64,000 nucleotides of DNA, taken from positions 2,790,001 through 2,854,000 of the forward strand of contig CP060234.1 in the NCBI GenBank assembly GCA_023898685.1, written 5' to 3'. The notes below the pieces were generated by a model that worked only from the letters and a program-made list of their open reading frames with translations, searched no databases and was not told where the DNA came from. Below are positions 58,646 to 64,000 of this stretch, piece by piece; positions within the stretch are counted from its first letter, which is position 1, and each line of letters begins with the position of its first letter. The position numbers were made by a program, and so were the translations under genes. Source of the DNA: Phycisphaeraceae bacterium (GTDB lineage Bacteria; Planctomycetota; Phycisphaerae; Phycisphaerales; UBA1924).

Positions 58646-59083
58646 ATGCACGCAGATTCCGGCATCCCGGTTCGCCGGTCGATGAGGCACGAGATCGTGC
58701 TCCCGGTTCGACTGGCTGTTGTCGCCCCCCAACGCCGGCACGTCCAGTTCGCGCACGGCGTCGCCGACCAGGATGGGTGTGTCCCCGCCGACCTGATCGA
58801 CCTCAGCGAGGGCGGCTGTGGAGTGCTCAGCACGCACTTCTTCCCGAAGTCCTGCAAGGTCCGGATGCGCGTCTACGGGCTCGAGGGCACAGCGGGGCCG
58901 ACACTGCTCGACGGCCACGTTCGGGTGCAGCGCACCACGATGACCGACACGAGGCCGGGGTACCTCCTGGGCCTGTCGTTCCTGGAAGGCGATGCGGTAT
59001 TCGACCGCGACCTCGAGCAACTCCTGCATCGTCTGAATAACGACGACGACGCGCCCAACCCGGGCCACGGGGAGGCCGCCTGA
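58646..59083 (+). CDS. PilZ-domain protein coupled to gspE
   Basis: 145-residue single-domain PilZ protein. The c-di-GMP motif halves are RRSMR (10-14, RxxxR) and DLSEGG (52-57, DxSxxG). The ATG at 58646 has AAGGGA upstream; a GTG six codons earlier is less likely. Its stop and the gspE start share a base (TGATG), so it is made together with the secretion ATPase. That coupling suggests it adjusts the pseudopilus motor in response to c-di-GMP, as PilZ-type partners do for type IV pili in some proteobacteria. The role here is inference. Confidence 0.85.
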   Translation: MHADSGIPVRRSMRHEIVLPVRLAVVAPQRRHVQFAHGVADQDGCVPADLIDLSEGGCGVLSTHFFPKSCKVRMRVYGLEGTAGPTLLDGHVRVQRTTMTDTRPGYLLGLSFLEGDAVFDRDLEQLLHRLNNDDDAPNPGHGEAA

Positions 59084-60795
59084 TGCTCGACACCACCAAG
59101 TTCATCATCCGCGACCTTCTCGAGCGGGGCAAGATCTCCGACGAGCAGGTCTCGCGCGCCACGTCGCACGCGGCGGAGCATCAGGTCGAACTGCTCGAAG
59201 CGCTCGTGCAGACACAATGCCTGACATACCGTGACCTCGCCGTCACGCGGGCGCGCATCTGCGAGTATCCCTTCGTCGACCTCGACCGGTTTGATATCGA
59301 TCACGGCAACGGCTCGCTCATTCCCGCTTCGGTCGCCGAGAAGCTCGGGGTCTTCCCTCTCTTCGTGATCGACGGCGTGGCGACGGTCGCGATGACCGAC
59401 CCGCTGGACCTTCAGGCGGTCGACCAGGTGCGGCAGATCACGCGTCTGGACGTCGAGCCCGTTCTTTGCGAGGAGCAGGCGCTCCGCACGCTGATCAAGC
59501 GGGCCTACTCGATGCTCCGCACCACGGAGGCGCTCGACGGCGCCGATCACGCCCCGGGTGACGAGCTGACCACGGGCGAGGAGCCCATCGTCGCGGCCGT
59601 GAACCAGATCATCGCCGGCGCCGTCGACGCCGTCGCCAGCGACATCCACATCAGCCCGGACGAGCGGGCGCTGCTGATCCGCTACCGCATCGACGGCGTG
59701 CTCCAGACACAGCAGGGCCCGGCGCTGGCCGCCCATGCCGGCATGGTGCAGCGTCTCAAGGTCATGGCGGGCCTCGATCTCACGCAGACCCGCAAGCCCC
59801 AGGACGGCAAGTTCCGGTTCGTTCATCACGGAACGCCCGTCGATGTCCGGCTGAGCGTGGTGCCCACGATCAACGGAGAGAACGTCGTCCTCCGCCTGCT
59901 CCGTCAGGGCAGCAAGGTGGCCGGCATCGCCGACCTCGGCATGCCCGAGGGGATCCGTGCGTGGTACCGCGAAGCGATCGCCCGCCCGCATGGCATGATT
60001 CTGGTCACGGGGCCCACCGGTTCGGGCAAGACCACGACCCTTTACGCCGCGCTCTCGGATATCAACTCGCCCGAGCGCAACATCATGACCATCGAGGATC
60101 CCGTCGAGATTCGGCTGCCGATGATCCGCCAGATCCAGGCCGATCACGGCATCGGGCTGACCTTCGCGAGCGCCCTCCGCTCGGTCCTGCGCCAGGACCC
60201 AGACGTCGTTCTCGTCGGCGAGATCCGCGACGAGGAGACCGCGCACATCGCCGTTCAGTCGGCCCTGACCGGGCACCTCGTCTTCTCCACACTCCACACC
60301 AACGACGCGATGGGCACCATCTCGCGGCTCCAGGACCTCGGGGTCCCGCCGTACGCGATCACGAACTCGCTGCTCGGCGTTATCGCCCAGCGGCTGGTCC
60401 GGAAGGTGTGCGTCCATTGCTGCGCTCCGGCCGAGAACGGGCGGGCCGACCTGGCCCGCACGGGCCTGAGCGTCGACCCCGACTCGACCTTTGTCCGCGG
60501 CCTCGGGTGCAGCGAGTGCGCCCACACCGGCTACAAGGGCCGCTGCGGCGTGTTCGAGGCGCTCCCCGTCACCCCGGGCGTCAGCCGCGCGATCGAGACC
60601 GAGGCTCCCCGCGATGTGCTGCTGGCCGAGGCCCGCCGGGCGGGGCTCAGGACGCTCGCCGAGGACGCGGCCGCCAAGGCAGCCGGGCACATCACGTCAG
60701 TCGAGGAGGTGCTCCGCCTGGTTGTCAGTGTCGAAGAGCAGCCGGAGCTGCCATCGGCCGAGCCCTCGGTCGTTGAGCGGAGGCTCTCGGCATGA
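59083..60795 (+). CDS. gspE: Type II secretion/type IV pilus assembly ATPase (GspE/PilB)
   Basis: 570-residue motor ATPase. An N-terminal MshEN-like domain (about 1-150) can itself bind c-di-GMP in some relatives. The catalytic part has Walker A GPTGSGKTT (310-318), an Asp box, Walker B DPDVVLVGEIRDEET, a His box and a zinc-type four-cysteine module (CVHC and CSEC). It hydrolyses ATP at the inner membrane to extend the pseudopilus. GspE and PilB cannot be separated by sequence alone; the neighbours are GspG-J-like. The next gene overlaps by four bases. Confidence 0.92.
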   Translation: MLDTTKFIIRDLLERGKISDEQVSRATSHAAEHQVELLEALVQTQCLTYRDLAVTRARICEYPFVDLDRFDIDHGNGSLIPASVAEKLGVFPLFVIDGVATVAMTDPLDLQAVDQVRQITRLDVEPVLCEEQALRTLIKRAYSMLRTTEALDGADHAPGDELTTGEEPIVAAVNQIIAGAVDAVASDIHISPDERALLIRYRIDGVLQTQQGPALAAHAGMVQRLKVMAGLDLTQTRKPQDGKFRFVHHGTPVDVRLSVVPTINGENVVLRLLRQGSKVAGIADLGMPEGIRAWYREAIARPHGMILVTGPTGSGKTTTLYAALSDINSPERNIMTIEDPVEIRLPMIRQIQADHGIGLTFASALRSVLRQDPDVVLVGEIRDEETAHIAVQSALTGHLVFSTLHTNDAMGTISRLQDLGVPPYAITNSLLGVIAQRLVRKVCVHCCAPAENGRADLARTGLSVDPDSTFVRGLGCSECAHTGYKGRCGVFEALPVTPGVSRAIETEAPRDVLLAEARRAGLRTLAEDAAAKAAGHITSVEEVLRLVVSVEEQPELPSAEPSVVERRLSA

Positions 60796-61994
60796 GCCCC
60801 GTCACCATGCGCTACGACGCGATCGACCGCCGGGGCCGCTCGTCGCGGGGCCGCATGGTTGTCTCGGGGCAGGCCGAGGCGATCCGCCGGCTGGGCGAGC
60901 AGGGCCTCACGCCCGTCGAGCTCACGGAGGTTCGCCGGGTGAAGCTCTCTCTCGGCCGGCGCATCTCCGGGGCCGAGATCGCCGCGATGACGCGCGAACT
61001 CAGCGTCCTGATCGACGCCCACGTCCCGATCGGCCGCGGCATGGCGTCCATGGCCGAGCAGCAGGCCAACCCGGTGCTCCGCGGCGTCCTCAGAGAGACG
61101 GCGTCGGCGATCGAGTCCGGGCTGAGCATCACCGAGGCGCTCTCCGCCCACCGGGGCGTATTCGGCGAGGTGTACATCGAGACTATCCGCGCCGCCGAGC
61201 GGTCGGGGAGCCTTGGGCCCGTGATGGCTCACCTCGCCGACATGCTCGAGCGCCAGCTCGAATCGCGGCAGACGCTCCGTCGCGCCCTCACCTATCCGGC
61301 CGTGGTGCTGTGCGCGGTCGTCCTCGCCATCGTGGTGATCCTCGTCTTCGTCGTCCCCCGCTTTGCGGCGACGTTCAGCGCCAACGGCGTGCAGCTTCCG
61401 CTCATGACGCGCATCGTCCAGACCATCGGATTCTCGATGCGCGAGCACTGGTGGATGTACCTGCTCGGGGTCGGGGCGGCGGTCTGGTTCTCGATCGCGG
61501 CCTGGCGATCCGAGGTCGGGCGGCGACGGCTCGAGGCGATCCTGCCGCACCTGCCGCGGATCGGCAAGATCGTGCTCACGGTCACCACGGCGCGCTTCAT
61601 GCGCGTGGTCAGCATCGCGCTCGAGGCCGGGGTCGACCTCACCGACGCGATCCAGATGGGCGGCCGGGCCACCGGCAGGCCGCTCTTCGCCCGTGAGTGC
61701 GCCGAAATGGCCGACGGGCTTCGCGGTGGCGAGTCGCTCGAGAATCTCCTCGCGCAGTCCGCCTACCTCCCGGCGTTCGCGCGGCGCATGATCGCGGCCG
61801 GGCGCGACGCGCGCGACCTCGCGCGGGCCAGCCACATCGTCTCCGAGCACTACGACCGCGAGGCGGACCACCTCAGCAAGTCCATCAGCACGCTCATCGA
61901 GCCGCTCATGACGCTCGGCCTTGCGACCGTCGTGCTCGTCGTTGCCCTGTCCGTCTTCCTGCCCATGTGGCAGATGGTCCGTATGTCACACTGA
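60792..61994 (+). CDS. gspF: Type II secretion inner-membrane platform protein GspF/PilC
   Basis: 400-residue platform protein. Two repeats of the T2SSF domain (about 60-185 and 262-385) each end in membrane helices, with hydrophobic segments at about 167-195, 218-240 and 370-395. Motifs ELSVLIDAHVPIGRGM and IALEAGVDLTDAI mark the two copies. It binds GspE and anchors the pseudopilus. It overlaps gspE by four bases (ATGA). Confidence 0.92.
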   Translation: MSPVTMRYDAIDRRGRSSRGRMVVSGQAEAIRRLGEQGLTPVELTEVRRVKLSLGRRISGAEIAAMTRELSVLIDAHVPIGRGMASMAEQQANPVLRGVLRETASAIESGLSITEALSAHRGVFGEVYIETIRAAERSGSLGPVMAHLADMLERQLESRQTLRRALTYPAVVLCAVVLAIVVILVFVVPRFAATFSANGVQLPLMTRIVQTIGFSMREHWWMYLLGVGAAVWFSIAAWRSEVGRRRLEAILPHLPRIGKIVLTVTTARFMRVVSIALEAGVDLTDAIQMGGRATGRPLFARECAEMADGLRGGESLENLLAQSAYLPAFARRMIAAGRDARDLARASHIVSEHYDREADHLSKSISTLIEPLMTLGLATVVLVVALSVFLPMWQMVRMSH

Positions 61995-62009
61995 TCGTGG
62001 GGTTGTCCG

Positions 62010-62486
62010 ATGTCGACCAGAACCGCCCGTTCCGCCTTCTCGCTGCTCGAGCTCATGATCGTGGTCATGATCCTCGGCATCCTCGCCGCCGTCGTCGTGC
62101 CGCGATTCGCCGGCGCCACGGACGACGCCCGTTCGTCGGCCACCGAGGCCACGGTGGCGAGCGTCCGCGCGTCGATCGCCGCCTTCCGCACCAGGGCGGT
62201 CATGCAGGGGGTCGATCCCTTCCCGACGCTCGAGCAGCTCAACACGCCGGGCGTGGTCATGACACAGGCCGCGCCGGCCAATCCATTCACCGGAGCGTCC
62301 GGGATCCAGGCCGTCTCGGCGAGCCAGGCCCAGGATCGGGCGGTCGCCAACGACGGATCGATCGGGTGGAACTACTACGTTGACAACAGCGCCGACCCGC
62401 CCGTGTTCGTGTTCTACGCCAACTGCTCGAATACCACGACCGTCCCCGATGGCTCGGGCGGCACGCTCACCGCCAACGAGCTCTGA
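62010..62486 (+). CDS. Major-pseudopilin-like protein (GspG-type)
   Basis: 158-residue pseudopilin. The leader ends SA before FSLLELMIVVMILGILAAV, with Glu at mature position 5. The residue before the cut is Ala, not the usual Gly. The globular part fits GspG in size, with PFPTLEQLNT and NPFTG strings, but also resembles planctomycete pilins. It starts 15 bases after gspF. Processing would be by a prepilin peptidase encoded elsewhere. Confidence 0.85.
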   Translation: MSTRTARSAFSLLELMIVVMILGILAAVVVPRFAGATDDARSSATEATVASVRASIAAFRTRAVMQGVDPFPTLEQLNTPGVVMTQAAPANPFTGASGIQAVSASQAQDRAVANDGSIGWNYYVDNSADPPVFVFYANCSNTTTVPDGSGGTLTANEL

Positions 62487-62509
62487 GCCTTCCGCGGAAG
62501 GGGCCACCG

Positions 62510-63034
62510 GTGCGAGGCGGCTACACACTCATCGAACTCGTCATTGTGGTCGTGATCATCGGCATCCTCGCGGTGAGCGTGATCCCCGCGTTCGGGACGG
62601 TGGACGCCGCTCGCCGCACCGCCGCCGCCGACGAGATCACCCGTCTGCTGGTCCTCACGCGCGCCGAGGCGACCGCGACCGGTGACGCCGCGGGAGTCGC
62701 GGTCAGCGCCGGTGAGAGCTCCATCGTCCCGCTGCGCGTCAACGAGGCGGGCACCTCCACCGAACCCATCCCCGGCCCGACGGGCGAGGGCAGGCCCGCG
62801 CTGCTGATCGGCGCCGCGTTTCCTGGCGTGCTCATCACCTCGGTCACACTCGGCGACGGATCGGCGGCCGATGGCACGATCTGGTTCGGGCACGACGGCA
62901 CGCCACGCCTCCGGGATGTCAATCTCGTTGATGTCGGGCCCGCGACCACCGACAGCGTGATCGAGGTCACGGGGGGCGAGCGCGTCCGAGTCCGGCGCCT
63001 TTCCGGGGCCATCGAGCGGGAGGCCGCGCCGTGA
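62510..63034 (+). CDS. Minor-pseudopilin-like protein (GspH-type)
   Basis: 174-residue pseudopilin starting with GTG (GGAAGGGG upstream). It has a very short leader VRGG before YTLIELVIVVVIIGILAV and Glu at mature position 5. The globular part is beta-rich and resembles GspH/FimT. It overlaps the next gene by four bases. Confidence 0.82.
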   Translation: MRGGYTLIELVIVVVIIGILAVSVIPAFGTVDAARRTAAADEITRLLVLTRAEATATGDAAGVAVSAGESSIVPLRVNEAGTSTEPIPGPTGEGRPALLIGAAFPGVLITSVTLGDGSAADGTIWFGHDGTPRLRDVNLVDVGPATTDSVIEVTGGERVRVRRLSGAIEREAAP

Positions 63035-63567
63035 CCGGTGGCCCGTCCTGCGACAGACACCGACGAGCGGGGAGGGGTCGGTCTCGGCCCTCCCTGTTCC
63101 GCCGCGCGTTCACGCTCATCGAGACCGTTCTCGTCATCACGGTCATCGCGATCGCCGTCCCGCTCGCGACGCGGACGATGAGCGATGCGTCCGCCGATCG
63201 CGCCGACAGCGTCAACGCCCTCCGTGCCGGGACGCTCGCTGAGGCTCTGCTCGAGGCCGTTATCGCCGACGTTCAATCCGACAGCCCCGGCCTGGGGATG
63301 GCCGCCCTTGCAGATGCCTCGGCCTACCTCGACTCGCCTTCCACCGGTTTCCGTGACCGCGTCGACGCCACGGCCTCGTACTACACCGGTCTCGGGTTCG
63401 GCTACAGCCTCGACATCGGCCCCCTCGTCGCTTCCAGCGGCGAAGCCTCCGGCGACGAGGCCCTTGACCGCTTCCGCCTGGTCACCGCCCGCATCACCTG
63501 GCCCTCGGCGCGAGGCGGCGACCTCGAACTCTCCGTCGCGACCTACGTCGGGGAGGTGACGCCGTGA
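63031..63567 (+). CDS. Minor-pseudopilin-like protein (GspI-type)
   Basis: 178-residue pseudopilin. The GTG start overlaps the previous stop (GTGA). A long basic leader of about 26 residues ends RRA before FTLIETVLVITVIAIAV, with Ala instead of Gly before the cut and Glu at mature position 5. The order after GspH-type suits GspI; the sequence alone does not prove it. Confidence 0.8.
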   Translation: MTGGPSCDRHRRAGRGRSRPSLFRRAFTLIETVLVITVIAIAVPLATRTMSDASADRADSVNALRAGTLAEALLEAVIADVQSDSPGLGMAALADASAYLDSPSTGFRDRVDATASYYTGLGFGYSLDIGPLVASSGEASGDEALDRFRLVTARITWPSARGGDLELSVATYVGEVTP

Positions 63568-64000
63568 GACAGACCCGCGCGGCCCATCGTCGCGGCATGA
63601 CCCTGCTCGAAGTCATGGCCTCGGTCATCATCCTCTCGATCACGGCGGTCGTGGTGCTCCCCGTGATCGACGCGGCGTCTCGCAACTACTCCGAGACCGC
63701 CAATGTTCGGTCCCAGACCGGTCGGATTCGCTACGCGATCGACCGCGTCACGCGCGTCCTTCGCCAGGCTCCCGCGGGCGAAACCAGCGGCACCATCGGC
63801 GTCGCCCGCTTCGACGCCGACACCGCCGAGTTCTCCGACGGAACCGGCGTCGATCTCGTCGACGGCTCTCTGATGTTGCTCGATCCGGTCCAGGACGACG
63901 CGATGCTGCTGGACGGAGTGACCGCTTTCGAGCTCGTCGCGCTGGGCAGCGATGGTGTGACTCCCGTCCCCGGCGACGCGCCCGAGACCGTCGACCGCTA
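63564..64000 (+). CDS. Minor-pseudopilin-like protein (GspJ-type), cut by window end
   Basis: The first 145 codons of a further pseudopilin. The GTG start overlaps the previous stop. The leader VRQTRAAHRRG precedes MTLLEVMASVIILSITAVVVL, with Gly before the cut and Glu at mature position 5. The next part (RSQTGRIRYAIDRVTRVLRQ) fits GspJ. The frame is open to the last base, so the gene continues beyond the window. Confidence 0.8.
   Translation, partial: MRQTRAAHRRGMTLLEVMASVIILSITAVVVLPVIDAASRNYSETANVRSQTGRIRYAIDRVTRVLRQAPAGETSGTIGVARFDADTAEFSDGTGVDLVDGSLMLLDPVQDDAMLLDGVTAFELVALGSDGVTPVPGDAPETVDR

Noticed and set aside
1..64000. Prophage, insertion sequence or genomic island
   Set aside because: No transposase, integrase, phage structural gene or tRNA-adjacent direct repeat was found. 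The three tRNA genes have ordinary neighbours.

Overview
This 64 kb window is chromosomal DNA that is GC-rich by eye (not computed). It most likely comes from a member of Planctomycetota, class Phycisphaerae, order Phycisphaerales or near. The main reasons are five secreted proteins that end in the same two-repeat 'GC-type' dockerin-like tail, a pseudopilin-like protein of the planctomycete kind, many GTG starts, and several families of interspersed palindromes. I see no prophage, insertion sequence, CRISPR array, rRNA operon or replication origin.

Layout. Positions 1-5.7 kb hold a sulfide:quinone-oxidoreductase-like flavoprotein, an OPT-family transporter, a Tat-exported alkaline phosphatase and tRNA-Tyr. 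Positions 5.7-10.6 kb hold a membrane protein, a two-component pair whose regulator carries an XRE-type helix-turn-helix, an RsmB-like rRNA methyltransferase and a PTS EIIA protein. Positions 10.7-16.4 kb, all on the minus strand, hold a TolQ/MotA-type protein, a zinc-ribbon protein coupled to an exporter ABC protein, a YkgJ-type protein coupled to a SpoIIE-type phosphatase, and a cyclodeaminase-like protein. Positions 16.5-27.6 kb hold a DUF5916-like outer membrane protein, a dockerin-tailed protein, a Dus enzyme interrupted in frame by a palindromic DNA element, a lipoprotein, a PIG-L/BshB-type deacetylase, a YcgR-like PilZ protein, an S9 peptidase and an unknown protein.

Positions 27.8-36.8 kb (minus) hold two more dockerin-tailed secreted proteins, one of them a trypsin-like protease. 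Next comes an operon with a binding lipoprotein, a GHQP-motif protein, a GT2 glycosyltransferase, an unknown protein and a degenerate NfeD/ClpP-like secreted protein. Positions 37-45.6 kb hold a small protein, tRNA-Gln, a MacB/LolD-type ABC exporter, a dockerin-tailed M43 metalloprotease, asnA, a pseudopilin-like protein and the fifth dockerin-tailed protein. Positions 45.8-56.3 kb hold ychF, a 1099-residue BNR-propeller protein, tRNA-Arg, a one-domain asparaginase, a TPR-sulfotransferase-like protein, two membrane proteins, a Tat-exported superoxide dismutase and a methyltransferase. Positions 56.5-58.25 kb hold rpsB-tsf behind a strikingly structured leader. Positions 58.6-64 kb hold one tightly coupled operon, PilZ-gspE-gspF and four pseudopilin genes, cut by the window end.

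How the genes fit together. The dockerin-tailed proteins and the type II secretion/pseudopilin operon may be cargo and machine. That is inference, because no secretin is in the window. Two PilZ proteins point to c-di-GMP control of surface functions. The most distinctive DNA-level features are at least five kinds of palindromic or 8-nt-periodic dispersed elements. One of these sits inside a conserved tRNA-modification gene without breaking its frame.
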